Positions 17,584-28,059 of a stretch of DNA of 64,000 bases are shown one piece after another. Source of the DNA: Paracoccus lichenicola (GTDB lineage Bacteria > Pseudomonadota > Alphaproteobacteria > Rhodobacterales > Rhodobacteraceae); contig NZ_WMBT01000005.1 of the NCBI RefSeq assembly GCF_009708075.1, forward strand, positions 62,001 to 126,000, in the 5' to 3' direction. How positions within the stretch are numbered: position 1 is the first letter of the stretch; every line of letters begins with the position of its first letter. Both the position numbers and the translations under genes were made by a program. The notes under the pieces were generated by a model that ran no database searches, was not told where the DNA came from, and saw only the letters and a program-made list of their open reading frames with translations.

Positions 17584-17589
17584 TTACCC

Positions 17590-18192
17590 TCACGGTTGGA
17601 TCGTGCAGCAGCCCGACAGCATCCTCGGGCTGTCCCCATGGATCACCAGCGTCGCGGACAGGCCGAACAGCCGGTCCGACATGCCGTCCGAACAGATCTG
17701 CGGATGCGCAAACAGCGTCATGTCCCGCGCCACCACCACCCGAGACGGATCGCGGAAGACGCCCGTGTCCAGCACCGCCTGCACGGGGCGGCGGTCGCCC
17801 GCCTGATCCTCGGGTGTGCGCAGGACCAGATCGCCGCCCTCGCGCTTGGCGTCCCAGAACGGCTCGGTCCCCAGGCAGCGGAACGCGGCGGGCACCGCGT
17901 CCGGCTGCCAGACATCGGTGCGATAGGAAAGGTATCGCATCGACACCCAGCCTGACTGCCCGGCGGTGTTCACCCGGCCCCAGCCTTCGCGTTCCTCGAC
18001 CACCTCGATCGCCTTGGCGTCGCGGGCCAGGGTGCCGATGATCGCGGCCTTGGCATCCGGTTCGGCACGGATGTTCAGGACATCGTTGGCGGCCACTCCA
18101 GAAACGTCGAACAGGGTGGGCAGGATGTATTCCTGCGTGGCCAGGGCGGGGCTGGACAGGGCCAGAACAAGGGCAAGGGTTGTGCGGAACAT
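17590..18192 (-). CDS. Exported SH3b-domain protein with COG3650-like C-terminal domain
   Basis: The 200-residue product has a signal peptide (residues 1-18, MFRTTLALVL then SSPALA), a bacterial SH3 domain (about 25-95; DVLNIRAEPDAKAAIIGTL and GWGRVNTAGQSGWVS), and a C-terminal domain starting FRCLGTEPFWDAK that resembles the COG3650 periplasmic family. SH3b domains often bind peptidoglycan or cell-surface ligands. Two Cys at the C-terminus (SGCC) and one in HPQICSDGMSD could form disulfides in the periplasm. No enzymatic role can be assigned. It is a single gene, convergent with dapB. Confidence 0.7.
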   Translation of the reverse strand: MFRTTLALVLALSSPALATQEYILPTLFDVSGVAANDVLNIRAEPDAKAAIIGTLARDAKAIEVVEEREGWGRVNTAGQSGWVSMRYLSYRTDVWQPDAVPAAFRCLGTEPFWDAKREGGDLVLRTPEDQAGDRRPVQAVLDTGVFRDPSRVVVARDMTLFAHPQICSDGMSDRLFGLSATLVIHGDSPRMLSGCCTIQP

Positions 18193-18295
18193 GGGTGTAG
18201 CCTCCTGGTCTCAGTCTAGCCGTTTCGGCGCCACATGCCAGCGGGTCGGTTCACGGATGGTTCCCCCCGCGCGACGAAGCCGCTAGAAACACCCC

Positions 18296-19693
18296 ATGAC
18301 GACGCGCCTGACCGCCGATGAAACCCTGACCGCCGCCCTGGCGCGGATGCTGGCCGCCACCCTGCGGCCCGGCCAGACGGTGCTGCTGGACGGGCCGGTG
18401 GGGGCGGGCAAGACCCATTTCGCCCGCGCCTTCATCCGGGCGCGGCAGGGCGAGCGGGCCGAGGACGTGCCAAGCCCGACCTTCACCCTGGTCCAGACCT
18501 ATGACGACCCCCTGGGGACCGAGATCTGGCACGCCGACCTTTACCGCCTGACCGATCCGTCCGAACTGGCCGAGTTGGGCCTGGACGAAGCCTTGCAGGA
18601 CGCCATCTGCCTGATCGAATGGCCCGACCGGCTGGAGCGGCTGCCGAATGGCGCGATCACCGTCAGCATTGCCGGTCATGCCGATCCCGATCTGCGCGAG
18701 ATCACCCTGATCGCGCCGGACGCCGCGCGCATCGCGGCACGGGCGGCTTTCGTGGCGGGCGCGGGATGGGGGGATGCGCGGGTGCTGCCCCTGGCGGGCG
18801 ATGCCTCGGCGCGGCGGTATTTCCGGCTGACGGGCGTGCGGGGCAGCGCGGTGCTGATGGACGATCCCTCGGGCGGCTGCGGGCCTTTCGCGGCCATGAC
18901 GGACTGGCTGCGGGGCCACGGCTTCGGCGCGCCCGCGATCCTGGCCCAGGATCCGGCGGGGCTGCTGCTGGTCGAGGATCTGGGCGACGATCTGGTCGCC
19001 CGCGTGCTGGAGCGCGACCCTGCGATGGCGCCAGGGGTCTATGACCGGATCACGGATCTGCTGGTCGATCTGCACCGCCATCCGGTCCCCGACTTCGTGG
19101 CGCCGCTGGACGGGCCGACCCTGGCCGAACAGGTGGGCCTGTTCGCCGAATGGTATCCGCAGGCGGCAGGCGGGGCGGGCGGCTACGACATCGCCCCCCT
19201 GATCGCGGCGCTGCACGCGGATCTGGCCGCCGATGTCCCCCCTGTCCTGGCCCTGCGCGATTTCCATGCCGAGAACCTCCTCTGGCGGGGCGAGGCCCCC
19301 TTGGGCCTCATCGACTATCAGGACGCGGTGGCCTGCCATCCCGCCTATGACCTCGTGTCCGCCCTGCAGGACGCGCGCCGTGACGTGGACCCCGGCATCG
19401 AGGCCGCCTGCGTCAGCCGCTATCTGGCCGCGACCGGGCTGGACCCGGACCGCTTCCGCGCGGCCTATGCCCTGCTCGGGGCGCAGCGGAACCTGCGGAT
19501 CCTGGGCATCTTCACCCGGCTGTGCCTGCGCGACGGAAAGGGGCGATACCTGGACTTCATGCCTCGGGTCTGGGGTTACGTCCGGCGCAACCTCGCCCAT
19601 CCGGCGCTGGTCCCCCTGGCGCGGGCGGTGGCCGCCCTGCCCGCCCCCGACGGTGCCGTCATCGAAAGGATCCGTGCCCGATGCGCCCGCTGA
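18296..19693 (+). CDS. tsaE: TsaE-AmgK fusion: tRNA t6A ATPase plus cell-wall sugar kinase
   Basis: A 465-residue fusion. Residues 1-150 are TsaE, the P-loop ATPase of the tRNA threonylcarbamoyladenosine machinery: Walker A GPVGAGKT (33-40), SPTFTLVQTY switch and LIEWPDRLE. Residues ~155-465 are an aminoglycoside-phosphotransferase-like kinase related to AmgK, which phosphorylates N-acetylmuramate and N-acetylglucosamine at the anomeric position: DASARRYFRL ATP-binding start, catalytic loop LRDFHAENLLW and metal-binding IDYQDA. The adjacent murU supports the AmgK assignment. Such fusions are known in Rhodobacterales. The two activities are functionally unrelated, so the linkage may only ensure co-expression. 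Confidence 0.9.
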   Translation: MTTRLTADETLTAALARMLAATLRPGQTVLLDGPVGAGKTHFARAFIRARQGERAEDVPSPTFTLVQTYDDPLGTEIWHADLYRLTDPSELAELGLDEALQDAICLIEWPDRLERLPNGAITVSIAGHADPDLREITLIAPDAARIAARAAFVAGAGWGDARVLPLAGDASARRYFRLTGVRGSAVLMDDPSGGCGPFAAMTDWLRGHGFGAPAILAQDPAGLLLVEDLGDDLVARVLERDPAMAPGVYDRITDLLVDLHRHPVPDFVAPLDGPTLAEQVGLFAEWYPQAAGGAGGYDIAPLIAALHADLAADVPPVLALRDFHAENLLWRGEAPLGLIDYQDAVACHPAYDLVSALQDARRDVDPGIEAACVSRYLAATGLDPDRFRAAYALLGAQRNLRILGIFTRLCLRDGKGRYLDFMPRVWGYVRRNLAHPALVPLARAVAALPAPDGAVIERIRARCAR

Positions 19694-20349
19694 TGATCTT
19701 TGCCGCAGGCCTGGGCACGCGGATGCGGCCCCTGACCGACACCTGCCCCAAGCCGCTGATCCCGGTGGCGGGCCGCACCTTGCTGGACCGCGCCCTGGAT
19801 CTGGGCCGGGATGCCGGGGCGGGGCGGATCGTGGTCAACACGCATTACCTGGGCAACCGGATCGCCGCCCATCTGGCGGGGCAGGATGTCGCCATCAGCG
19901 ACGAACCCGGCACGATCCTGGACACCGGCGGCGGGCTGCGTCAGGCCCTGCCGCTGCTAGGCCAAGGTCCGGTGATGACGCTGAACCCCGACGTGGTCTG
20001 GACCGGGCCGAACCCGCTGACGGCGCTCAACGCCGCCTGGCGCGAGGACATGGAGGCGCTGCTGATGCTGGTGCCGCTGGCCCGGGCCACGGCGCGGCAG
20101 GGGGCGGGGGATTTTGCAATGGACACGCAAGGCCGCATCAGCCGCTGGGGCGATCACGTCTATGGCGGCGCGCAGATCATCCGCCCCGACCGGCTGGCCC
20201 AGATTCCCGACCGGGTGTTTTCCCTCAACCACCTGTGGGATCTGCTGATCGCCGACGGGCGCGCCCATGGCATCGTCCACCCCGGCGGCTGGTGCGACGT
20301 GGGCTATCCGGACGCGATCCCCCTGGCGGAAAGGATGCTGCATGGCTGA
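19681..20349 (+). CDS. murU: N-acetylmuramate-1-phosphate uridylyltransferase MurU
   Basis: Converts MurNAc-1-phosphate to UDP-MurNAc in the anabolic peptidoglycan recycling pathway that bypasses the fosfomycin target MurA. The 222-residue protein has the nucleotidyltransferase signature AAGLGTRMRPLTD followed by PKPLIPV, the VNTHYLG and DEPGTILDTGGGL segments, and NPDVVW. The ATG at 19681 overlaps the end of the kinase fusion by 13 bp. Its position after AmgK and its short length favour MurU over a general mannose-1-phosphate guanylyltransferase. Confidence 0.85.
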   Translation: MRPLMIFAAGLGTRMRPLTDTCPKPLIPVAGRTLLDRALDLGRDAGAGRIVVNTHYLGNRIAAHLAGQDVAISDEPGTILDTGGGLRQALPLLGQGPVMTLNPDVVWTGPNPLTALNAAWREDMEALLMLVPLARATARQGAGDFAMDTQGRISRWGDHVYGGAQIIRPDRLAQIPDRVFSLNHLWDLLIADGRAHGIVHPGGWCDVGYPDAIPLAERMLHG

Positions 20350-23290
20350 GCCTGTGTTCCGCGGCCTTTACGCCCTGCCGCCCGGCGTCGATTTCGCCCA
20401 TGAATTCGTGGCGGGGTTCCTCGACCGCATGAAAGGCCAGCCGCCCGAGGCGATGGCCCGCGTCACCATCTATGCCAATGCCTCGCGCACCCTGTCCGAA
20501 CTGAAATGCGGCTTCGACCGGCGCGGCCCCTTGCTGCTGCCGCGCCTGCTGCCGGTCACGAACCTGGACACGCCTGCCCTGCTGGGCCAGCCCACATCCG
20601 CGCCCCTGGCCCGGCGGCTGCAACTGGCCCGGCTGGTGGCGCGCCTGCTGGATGCGCGGCGCGACCTGGCGGCGGGCCATTCCATCGCCTTTCTGGCGCG
20701 GTCGCTGGCCACCCTGATGCACGAGATGCAGACCGAGGGCCTGACGCCCGAGGCGCTGGAAGGCATCGACACCGGCGATCACGCCCGCCATTGGCAAAAC
20801 GCCCTGGCCTTCCTGCGCATCGCTGCACGGTTCCACCTGGACGGCCCGCCGGTGGACCGCCCTGCGCGCCAGCGCCTTGCGGCGGAAACCCTGGTCCAGG
20901 ACTGGGCGCAGGGCATCAACCTGCCGCCCGGGCCGGTGATCGTCGCGGGATCGACTGGATCGCACGGTGCCACGCGCCTGTTCATGGAGGCCGTGGCCGC
21001 CCTGCCCGAGGGCGCGGTGATCCTGCCCGGCTTCGACTTCGACCAGCCCCTGCCGGTCTGGGAAAGCCTGGAGCGGGGGGCCGAGGATCATCCGCAGTCG
21101 CGCTTCGCGCCGCTGGTCCGCGCCCTGGGCCGCCCCGCCCGCTGGACCGACACGCCCCCGCCGGTGCCCGACCGCAACCGGCTGCTGTCCCTGGCCCTGC
21201 GGCCCGCGCCCGTGACCGACCAGTGGATCGCCGAAGGCCCGCGCCTGCCCGACCTGATCGCCCCCACGCAAGGCCTGACCCTGATCGAGGCCGACCAGCC
21301 CGGGTCCGAGGCCGAAGTGATCGCCCTGATCCTGCGCGACGCCGCCGAACGAGAGGCGCGCGCCACGCTGATCGCGGCGGACGGCAACCTGATCCGGCGC
21401 GTGAACGCCGCACTGGACCGCTGGCACCTGCGGCCCGACGAAGGCGCGGGCCAGCCCTTGTCGCTGACCGCGCATGGCCTGTTCCTGCGCCAGATCGCCG
21501 CGCTGTTCGGACAGGCGCTGGCCATCGACCGCCTGCTGATCCTGCTCAAGCATCCGATGACGGTCACGGGATCGCCGCTGCTGGCCCTGAACGACGCGCG
21601 CAGGCTGGCCCGCGACCTGGAACTGCACCTGCGCCGCAACGGCCCGGCCTTTCCCGACGGCGACTGCCTGCGCACCTGGGCCACGCGCGGCGACCCCGCC
21701 CGCAAGATCTGGGCCGAATGGCTGGCCGACCTGCTGGACCGGATCACGCCCCTGGCGCGCGACCGCGCGCCGCGTCCCCTGCCCGACCGGCTGCACGACC
21801 TGATCGCCCTGGCCGAGTCCTGGGCGGCGGGACCGGGGGGCAGCGCCGCGGCCTCGAAGCTGTGGGAGGACAAGGCGGGCACGCTGCTGCGCACCACCAT
21901 CGACCACCTGGCCGAACACGCGGCCGAGGGGCCGAGCCTTGGCCCGACCGAATTCTGTTCGCTGCTGCTGGACGAAATGCGCCAGCAATCCGTGCGGATC
22001 GAGGGCGGCGCCCATCACCTGATCCATATCCGCGGCCCGCGCGAGGCCCGCATCGTGGGCGAGGGCACGGTGATCCTGTCGGGCCTGAACGAGGGCGGCT
22101 GGCCGCAGCCCCTGGCGCCCGATCCGTGGCTGTCGCGGCAGATGCGGGCGGCGGCGGGCCTGCCCCTGCCGGAAACCCTGATCGGGCTGGCGGCGCACGA
22201 TTTCCAGCAGGTGATGGGGCTGGACCAGGTGGTCCTGACCCGCGCCCGCCGCGACGCCGAGGCCGAGACGATCCCGTCGCGCTGGCTGAACCGGCTGACC
22301 AACCTGATGACCGGCCTGCCCGAACGGAACGGCCCGCAGGCCCTGGCCGCGATGCGCGCGCGCGGTAATGCCTGGCTGGCCCGCGCCGCCGCCCTGTCGC
22401 GGCCCCCGGTGGCGGTCAGGCCCGCCGCCCGCCCCTCGCCCATCCCGCCCGTGCCGCCGTTCCGGGAACTGCCGGTCACGGATGTGTCGCTGCTGATCCG
22501 CGACCCTTACGCGGTCTATGCCAAGCGCGTCCTGGGCCTGCGCCCGCTGCCCTCGCTGCGGCCCGAACCGGATGCATCCCTGCGCGGCCAGACCCTGCAC
22601 GCCATTGTCGAGGCGCTGGTGGCGTCCAAACCCGCGCCCGACACGCCCCCCGCGGTGCTGAAGGCGCGGTTCCTGCGCCTGACGGCCGAGATCCTGCTGC
22701 GCGACGTGCCCTGGCCCGCCGCCCGCGCCTTCTGGGCCGCGCGGATGGAAAAGATCGCCGACCGCCTCGTCGCGGACGAGCTGGCCCGGCTGGCGCAGGG
22801 CCGCCCGGTGGTCGTGGAAAAGCGCGGCCGCGTGGCGCTGTCGGGGATGGATTTCGTCCTGACCGCCCGGCCCGACCGGATCGACCTGCTGCATGACGGG
22901 TCCGTGATGATCTATGACTACAAGTCCGGCAAGCCCCCCTCCGACAAGCAGATCGCCACCTTCGACAAGCAGCTGATCCTGGAGGCCGCGATGGTCCGGC
23001 GCGGGGGTTTCGACGCGCTTGGCCCGGCGGATGTCGCGGGCATCAGCTATATCCAGCTGGGCGGCGAGGGCGAGACGCATCCCCGCAGCTATTCCCCGCA
23101 ACTGGAGGCCGAGAACTGGGACGGCTTCCTGCGCCTGGTCGCGGCCTATCTGGGGGGCGAGATCGGGTTCACCGCGATGCGGGCGCCCGAACAGACCAGC
23201 TATGCGGGCGACTACGATCATCTGGCGCGCTATGGCGAATGGTCGCTGGCCGATGCGCCGCGCGTGGAAAGGGTGGGTGATCATGGATGA
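20342..23290 (+). CDS. addB: Double-strand break repair protein AddB
   Basis: Nuclease subunit of the AddAB helicase-nuclease that processes DNA ends for RecA-mediated repair. The 982-residue protein has an inactivated helicase-like N-terminal half and a C-terminal PD-(D/E)XK nuclease with YDYKSGKPPSDKQ (about residues 858-870). The nuclease-domain entry LPVTDVSLLIRDPYAVYAKRVLGL (key part IRDPYAVYAK) is typical of alphaproteobacterial AddB. The ATG at 20342 overlaps murU by 8 bp, and the stop overlaps addA by 8 bp. Confidence 0.94.
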   Translation: MAEPVFRGLYALPPGVDFAHEFVAGFLDRMKGQPPEAMARVTIYANASRTLSELKCGFDRRGPLLLPRLLPVTNLDTPALLGQPTSAPLARRLQLARLVARLLDARRDLAAGHSIAFLARSLATLMHEMQTEGLTPEALEGIDTGDHARHWQNALAFLRIAARFHLDGPPVDRPARQRLAAETLVQDWAQGINLPPGPVIVAGSTGSHGATRLFMEAVAALPEGAVILPGFDFDQPLPVWESLERGAEDHPQSRFAPLVRALGRPARWTDTPPPVPDRNRLLSLALRPAPVTDQWIAEGPRLPDLIAPTQGLTLIEADQPGSEAEVIALILRDAAEREARATLIAADGNLIRRVNAALDRWHLRPDEGAGQPLSLTAHGLFLRQIAALFGQALAIDRLLILLKHPMTVTGSPLLALNDARRLARDLELHLRRNGPAFPDGDCLRTWATRGDPARKIWAEWLADLLDRITPLARDRAPRPLPDRLHDLIALAESWAAGPGGSAAASKLWEDKAGTLLRTTIDHLAEHAAEGPSLGPTEFCSLLLDEMRQQSVRIEGGAHHLIHIRGPREARIVGEGTVILSGLNEGGWPQPLAPDPWLSRQMRAAAGLPLPETLIGLAAHDFQQVMGLDQVVLTRARRDAEAETIPSRWLNRLTNLMTGLPERNGPQALAAMRARGNAWLARAAALSRPPVAVRPAARPSPIPPVPPFRELPVTDVSLLIRDPYAVYAKRVLGLRPLPSLRPEPDASLRGQTLHAIVEALVASKPAPDTPPAVLKARFLRLTAEILLRDVPWPAARAFWAARMEKIADRLVADELARLAQGRPVVVEKRGRVALSGMDFVLTARPDRIDLLHDGSVMIYDYKSGKPPSDKQIATFDKQLILEAAMVRRGGFDALGPADVAGISYIQLGGEGETHPRSYSPQLEAENWDGFLRLVAAYLGGEIGFTAMRAPEQTSYAGDYDHLARYGEWSLADAPRVERVGDHG

Positions 23291-26200
23291 AGCCAGCCTC
23301 AACCAGATCGCGGCGGCCGATCCCGCCCGGTCTACCTGGCTGACGGCCAATGCCGGGTCGGGCAAGACCCGCGTGCTGACCGACCGCGTGGCGCGCCTGC
23401 TGCTGGCGGGGACCGCGCCCGAACGCATCCTGTGCCTGACCTATACCAAGGCCGCCGCGACCGAGATGCAGAACCGCCTTTTGCGCCGCCTGGGCCAATG
23501 GGCGATGCTGCCCGAACCCGAGTTGCGGCGCGAACTGGCCGAACTGGGCGAAGGGGGCGACCCGGATCTGGCTCAGGCCCGCCGCCTGTTCGCCCGCGCC
23601 ATCGAGACGCCGGGCGGGCTGAAGGTCCAGACCATCCACAGCTTCTGCGCGGCCCTGCTGCGGCGCTTTCCGCTGGAAGCCCAGGTGCCGATGGGCTTCA
23701 TGGAACTGGACGACCGGTCCGCCCGCGCGCTGCGCGCCCAGATCGTCGAGGACATGGCCGCCGAAGGCGCGCCCGCCATCCGCGACCTGACGGCGCTGGT
23801 GTCGGGCGACAACCTGGACGCCTTCCTGGCGGGGCTGTCGGATGCGGATTACCCCCGCGAACCCGATCCCGCGCCGATCTGGGGGTCCATGGGCCTGCCC
23901 CCCGGCCTGGACGAACCCGCGCTGCTGGCCCGGGTCTTCGCGGGCGGCGAAGGCGACCTGTTCGCGGCCCTGGCGCCGATCCTGCGGGCCAGCGGTCCCA
24001 AGGACTGCAGGCTGGCCGACCAGCTGTCGCAGGGCAACTGGGCCGATCCCGGCCCGGACGAGCTGCATCTTCTGTGCAAGTGCCTGCTGTTCGGCAAGGA
24101 TGCCCGCGTGCCCTTCGGTCCCAAGATCGGCGACATCCCCACCAAGGCCCTGCGCGAGGGTCGCTGCGCGCCCTTCATGGCGGACCTTGAAGCGCTGATG
24201 CAACGCGTGGCCGATGCCCGCCCGCTGTGCATGGGCCTGGCGCTGGCGCAAAAGACGCTGGCGCTGCACCGCTTCGGCCACGAATTCACCCGCAGGCTGG
24301 CGATCGAGAAGGCCACCCATGGCTGGCTGGATTTCGACGACCTGATCCGCCGCACCGCCGACCTGCTGGACGAATCCTCCATGGCGCAATGGGTGCTGTG
24401 GCGGCTGGACGGCGGCATCGACCACATCCTGGTCGATGAGGCGCAGGACACCAGCCCGGACCAATGGCGCGTGATCCGGCGGCTTACCGACGAATTCACC
24501 AGCGGCGCGGGGGCGCATGACCGGCCCCGCACGCTGTTCGTGGTGGGCGATCCCAAGCAGTCGATCTATTCCTTCCAGGGCGCCGACATCGCCGTCTTCG
24601 AGGCGATGCGCGACCGCTTCCGCCAGGATTTCGAGGCCGTGCGCCAGCCCATGCAGCAGCGCGGACTGGCTCATTCGTTCCGATCCTCGCCCGCGATCCT
24701 GTCGCTGGTCGATACGGTCTTTTCCGGCGACGGGGCGCAGGGGTTGGGCGATCCGCCCCGCCACATTGCCTTTCGTGACACCATGCCCGGCCGCATCGAC
24801 ATCTGGCCGCCCCTGCCCGAACCCGAAAAGCTCGAGGACGGCGACTGGACCCGGCCCGTCGATGCGCCGGCGGAAAACGCCGCCGACACGCAGCTGGCCC
24901 GCGCCGTCGCCCGCCAGGTGCGCCAGATCATCGGCACCCCGATCCGCGACGGCAAGACCGGCCAGGTCCGCGCCATCGGGCCGGGCGACATCCAGATCCT
25001 CGTCCAGCGGCGGGCGGGGCTGTTCGACGACCTGATCCGCGAGTTGAAGGCCGCGGGCCTGCCCGTGGCCGGGGCCGACCGGCTGAAGCTGGCCGCCGAA
25101 CTGGCCGTGCGCGACATCACCGCGACGCTGTCGGTCGTGTCCACGCCCGAGGACGACCTGTGCCTTGCCGCCGTGCTGAAATCGCCCCTGTTCGGCCTGT
25201 CCGAGGATGACCTGTATCGCCTGGCCGCCGGGCGCGGGCGGCAATACCTGTGGGAACGCTTGCGCGAATCGCCCTATCGCGGGGCGTTCGAGGTTCTCTA
25301 TGACCTCATGGACCAGGCCGATTACCTGCGCCCCTATGACCTGATCTCGCGCCTGCTGGTCCGCCACGGGGGCCGCGCAGCCCTGCTCTCGCGCCTCGGT
25401 CCCGAGGCCGAGGACGGCATCGACGAGTTGCTGTCGCAGGCCCTGGCCTATGACACGGTGGAAACGCCCTCGCTGACGGGGTTCCTGGTCTGGCTGGGCA
25501 GCGACGACGTGCAGATCAAGCGGCAGTTGCCCGGCGGCGCGGGCGGGCTGATCCGGGTGATGACCGTGCATGGCTCGAAAGGCTTGGAAAGCCCCGTGGT
25601 GATCCTGCCCGAGACGAAGAAGCGCAAGCCCGGGCGCGGCCAGCCGCTGATCCGGCTGGACGACCGGCCCGCCTGGCGCGGCCTTGCCGCCGACCGCCCG
25701 GACCCGGTGGCCCTGGCCGTGGCCGACCACGAACAGCGGCAAGAAGAGGAACGCCGCCGCCTGCTGTATGTGGCGATGACGCGGGCCGAAAGCTGGCTGA
25801 TCGTGGCCGCGGCGGGCGATTGCGGCGTGGGGCTGGAATCCTGGCATTCGATGATCGCGGTCGGCGCCGTGCGGTGCAGCAGCCTGGAACGCACCACGGT
25901 CGAGATCGACGGCATCGGCACGGCGGAACGGCTGTTCTTCGGCGCCTGGCCCGATCAGGCGGTGGCGCTGGACGCGACCTTCGCGCCCCCTGCCCGCGCG
26001 CCCGAATGGGCGCATCGCCGCGCCCCCGCGCCGCCGCCCAAGATGCTGGCCATCGCCGCGACCGCGCTTGGCGGCGCCAAGGTCATCGGCGAAGGGACCG
26101 AGGACGCCGACCCTGCCGCCGCCATGCTGCGCGGCACGCGGCTGCACCTGCTGCTGGAACACCTGCCCCGCCAGCCCGCGACCGACTGGCCGCGCATCGC

Positions 26201-26657
26201 CCGGGGCCTGCTGGCCGGGGCCGAGGGCGGCCTGCCGGGCGCCGACGAGCTGGCCGACCTGCTGGCCGAGGCCGCAGCGGTGATCAACGCCCCCGACCTG
26301 GCCGAAGTGATGACGCCCGACCCCTCGGCCCAGGTGCTGACCGAGGTCGCGCTGACCGCCCCCCTGCCGGGCCTTGGTCCGGTCCATGGCGCCATCGACC
26401 GGCTGATCATCACGGACGCGCGGATCATCGCCGTGGACTACAAGTCGAATGCGGTGGTCCCCGGTCGCCCCGAGGACACGCCCGAGGGGATCCTGCGGCA
26501 GATGGCGGCCTATCGCGCGGCGCTGCGGATGATCTGGCCCGCCCGCGCGGTCGAGGTCCGCGTCCTGTGGACCGCCACGCGCAGCCTGATGCCGATCCCC
26601 GATCCCATCCTGGACCGCGTCATGGCCGCCCTTGACCCGAAGGCCCTGGCTTCATAG
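23283..26657 (+). CDS. addA: Double-strand break repair helicase AddA
   Basis: UvrD-like 3'-5' helicase with a C-terminal nuclease, partner of AddB. The 1124-residue protein has Walker A ANAGSGKT (22-29), motif Ia [13 protein letters not shown], Walker [13 protein letters not shown], motif [19 protein letters not shown], motif [16 protein letters not shown], and motif [12 protein letters not shown]. The C-terminal nuclease motif is VDYKSNAVV. The start MDEASLNQI at 23283 lies inside the end of addB. The order addB-addA-trxA is common in Rhodobacterales. Confidence 0.95.
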   Translation: MDEASLNQIAAADPARSTWLTANAGSGKTRVLTDRVARLLLAGTAPERILCLTYTKAAATEMQNRLLRRLGQWAMLPEPELRRELAELGEGGDPDLAQARRLFARAIETPGGLKVQTIHSFCAALLRRFPLEAQVPMGFMELDDRSARALRAQIVEDMAAEGAPAIRDLTALVSGDNLDAFLAGLSDADYPREPDPAPIWGSMGLPPGLDEPALLARVFAGGEGDLFAALAPILRASGPKDCRLADQLSQGNWADPGPDELHLLCKCLLFGKDARVPFGPKIGDIPTKALREGRCAPFMADLEALMQRVADARPLCMGLALAQKTLALHRFGHEFTRRLAIEKATHGWLDFDDLIRRTADLLDESSMAQWVLWRLDGGIDHILVDEAQDTSPDQWRVIRRLTDEFTSGAGAHDRPRTLFVVGDPKQSIYSFQGADIAVFEAMRDRFRQDFEAVRQPMQQRGLAHSFRSSPAILSLVDTVFSGDGAQGLGDPPRHIAFRDTMPGRIDIWPPLPEPEKLEDGDWTRPVDAPAENAADTQLARAVARQVRQIIGTPIRDGKTGQVRAIGPGDIQILVQRRAGLFDDLIRELKAAGLPVAGADRLKLAAELAVRDITATLSVVSTPEDDLCLAAVLKSPLFGLSEDDLYRLAAGRGRQYLWERLRESPYRGAFEVLYDLMDQADYLRPYDLISRLLVRHGGRAALLSRLGPEAEDGIDELLSQALAYDTVETPSLTGFLVWLGSDDVQIKRQLPGGAGGLIRVMTVHGSKGLESPVVILPETKKRKPGRGQPLIRLDDRPAWRGLAADRPDPVALAVADHEQRQEEERRRLLYVAMTRAESWLIVAAAGDCGVGLESWHSMIAVGAVRCSSLERTTVEIDGIGTAERLFFGAWPDQAVALDATFAPPARAPEWAHRRAPAPPPKMLAIAATALGGAKVIGEGTEDADPAAAMLRGTRLHLLLEHLPRQPATDWPRIARGLLAGAEGGLPGADELADLLAEAAAVINAPDLAEVMTPDPSAQVLTEVALTAPLPGLGPVHGAIDRLIITDARIIAVDYKSNAVVPGRPEDTPEGILRQMAAYRAALRMIWPARAVEVRVLWTATRSLMPIPDPILDRVMAALDPKALAS

Positions 26658-26715
26658 CTGTTGGAACGAAGCCTTGCCGCATCCCGCCGGCATGTCCCTT
26701 GCAAGGAGCGATAGA

Positions 26716-27036
26716 ATGGCCACTCAGCCCGTCACCGACAGCCAGTTCGACACCGAGGTCCGCCAGTCCGACACCCCCGTGATCGTGGACTTCTGGGCCG
26801 AATGGTGCGGTCCCTGCAAGCAGATCGGCCCCGCCCTGGAAGAACTGTCCGAGGAATATGCCGGCAAGATCAAGATCGTGAAGGTCAACATCGACGAGAA
26901 CCAGGAACAGGCCGCGGCCTTGGGCGTGCGCGGCATCCCGGCGCTGTTCATGTTCAAGGGCGGCGAGGTCGTGTCGAACCGCATGGGCGCCGCCCCCAAG
27001 GCCGCGCTGAAGAACTGGATCGAGGAATCGATCTGA
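26716..27036 (+). CDS. trxA: Thioredoxin
   Basis: Cytoplasmic disulfide reductase serving ribonucleotide reductase and other targets. The 106-residue protein has the active site WCGPC (Cys31 and Cys34) in [11 protein letters not shown], the cis-Pro segment [12 protein letters not shown] and the C-terminal helix. An AAGGAG ribosome binding site sits 8 bp before the ATG. It follows addA by 58 bp and ends shortly before a strong hairpin shared with a convergent gene. Confidence 0.97.
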   Translation: MATQPVTDSQFDTEVRQSDTPVIVDFWAEWCGPCKQIGPALEELSEEYAGKIKIVKVNIDENQEQAAALGVRGIPALFMFKGGEVVSNRMGAAPKAALKNWIEESI

Positions 27037-27055
27037 CCTGTCCTTCGTGACGGTC

Positions 27056-27091
27056 GAAGGGCGGCGGCCTTACACGGGCCAGCCGCCCTTC
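27056..27091. terminator. Bidirectional terminator-like hairpin after trxA
   Basis: GAAGGGCGGC (27056-27065) pairs perfectly with GCCGCCCTTC (27082-27091), extended by GGCC/GGCC inside, leaving a 7-base loop that contains the stop codon of the convergent gene. The plus-strand 3' side is pyrimidine-rich (CTTCTTC). It probably ends trxA transcription. Confidence 0.5.
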
Positions 27092-27972
27092 TTCATGGCG
27101 GCCAGCATCCGGTCGTCGGCATCGGGCGCCATCATGTCCAGGCTCGTCCGGCGCAGGAACCAGTCCAGATAGGCGGCGACATCGGGGCGGTGGCGGTCCG
27201 CGCGGGCCAGGGCCGCGTCCGCCCCCAGGTCGGCCACGTTCAGCGCGACGTGGTGGAAATCCGCCATCCCGAACAGCACCAGCGGCTTGTCCAGGATCAG
27301 CCCGTCGAAGCCCACCGCGCTGTTTTGCGTGGCGACAAGGGCGCAGCCGCGCAGCAGTTTCGCGGTGTCGCCGCCGATCGTCAGGTTCGGGTATCGCCGG
27401 GCCAGGCCGTCCAGGGCGCGGCGGTCTTCGGCGTCAGGGGGTTCCTTGGGGTGGAAGGTGGCAATGGCCGGGCGGCCGGTGCGGGCGACGCTCTCGACCA
27501 TGTCGACCGGACTCATGGTCTGGAAGGACCGGCATTCGCGCAACCGGCCCTGCAAGGGGATCAGCACGTGATCGCCGCGGACCGGATCGGGTCCCGGCAG
27601 CACGCGCCGGCGCAGCCTGTCCGCGAAATCGCGCGCCGCTTGCGCATCGACCGCGAGGGGATCGAAGCGCGCCCGGGCGACCGGCCAGGACCAGCGTTCG
27701 GCGTGCCGTTCCAGCCGCCAGAAGGGATAATGATACGCCCGCCGGAAGGTCAGCGCGCGGTCATGGGTGGGGCGTTCCATGTGATAGAGCGCGTAACCGG
27801 GAAGGCCGGGGGCGGCCTGGCGCGCGGCCTCGCCCGACCGCTGGACGGCGACCTGCCAGCCGCGTTCCTCCAGCAGGCGGGACATCCGGTTCAGGAAACC
27901 CAGCTTGCCCGCCTGCGCCGTCTGCAAGATCGGCGGATGCAGGTAGATGCGCAGGATGCGGGGCTGGTCCAT
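27070..27972 (-). CDS. Capsule-synthesis-like / glycosyltransferase-like protein of unknown function
   Basis: The 300-residue product has no signal peptide. Its N-terminal half resembles glycosyltransferase-like folds ([32 protein letters not shown]), and the C-terminal half contains [23 protein letters not shown] (key part [16 protein letters not shown]), a pattern seen in the KpsS/KpsC capsule family where a Ser-containing loop precedes a KP sugar-nucleotide site. It stands alone between trxA and hslV, with no capsule genes nearby. A role in surface polysaccharide synthesis is possible but not shown. The ATG at 27972 is chosen because upstream codons in this frame belong to the hslV promoter region. 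Confidence 0.55.
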   Translation of the reverse strand: MDQPRILRIYLHPPILQTAQAGKLGFLNRMSRLLEERGWQVAVQRSGEAARQAAPGLPGYALYHMERPTHDRALTFRRAYHYPFWRLERHAERWSWPVARARFDPLAVDAQAARDFADRLRRRVLPGPDPVRGDHVLIPLQGRLRECRSFQTMSPVDMVESVARTGRPAIATFHPKEPPDAEDRRALDGLARRYPNLTIGGDTAKLLRGCALVATQNSAVGFDGLILDKPLVLFGMADFHHVALNVADLGADAALARADRHRPDVAAYLDWFLRRTSLDMMAPDADDRMLAAMKKGGWPV

Positions 27973-28000
27973 GCGCGCCACGCTGCACAAGGGACCTGCG

Positions 28001-28031
28001 GGTTGCAAGGCCGGGACCGTGCCCATATCTG
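28001..28031 (+). promoter_or_regulatory. RpoH (sigma-32)-like promoter of hslV
   Basis: GTTG (28002-28005), 16 bp, then CCCATATCTG (28022-28031). This is close to the alphaproteobacterial heat-shock consensus CTTG-N17/18-CYTATNTNNG, with one mismatch in each box. hslVU is a standard RpoH target, and the site is 29 bp before the hslV ATG. Confidence 0.55.
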
Positions 28032-28059
28032 CAACCCGGAAACGGAAGGAAAGACCCTC

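Larger units (their letters stand above)
17239..17589. repeat. 351-bp intergenic region filled by repeats
   Basis: This gap between convergent dapB and the SH3-domain gene contains, in order: a REP-like unit (17248-17270), copy 2 of the multi-stem repeat (17274-17487), a small CCAAGG-ATG-CCTTGG hairpin (17485-17499), and an inverted pair of the REP-like unit (17526-17550 and 17559-17583). Almost every base belongs to a repeat. No coding potential is supported. Confidence 0.85.

Noticed and set aside
20225..23428. Long open frame on the minus strand opposite addB
   Set aside because: Same composition artefact; addB has a nuclease motif and coupled start and stop.
23169..26387. Long open frame on the minus strand opposite addA
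   Set aside because: Antisense of a strongly supported helicase; the product is rich in Gln, Gly and Arg and shows no motif or ribosome binding site.
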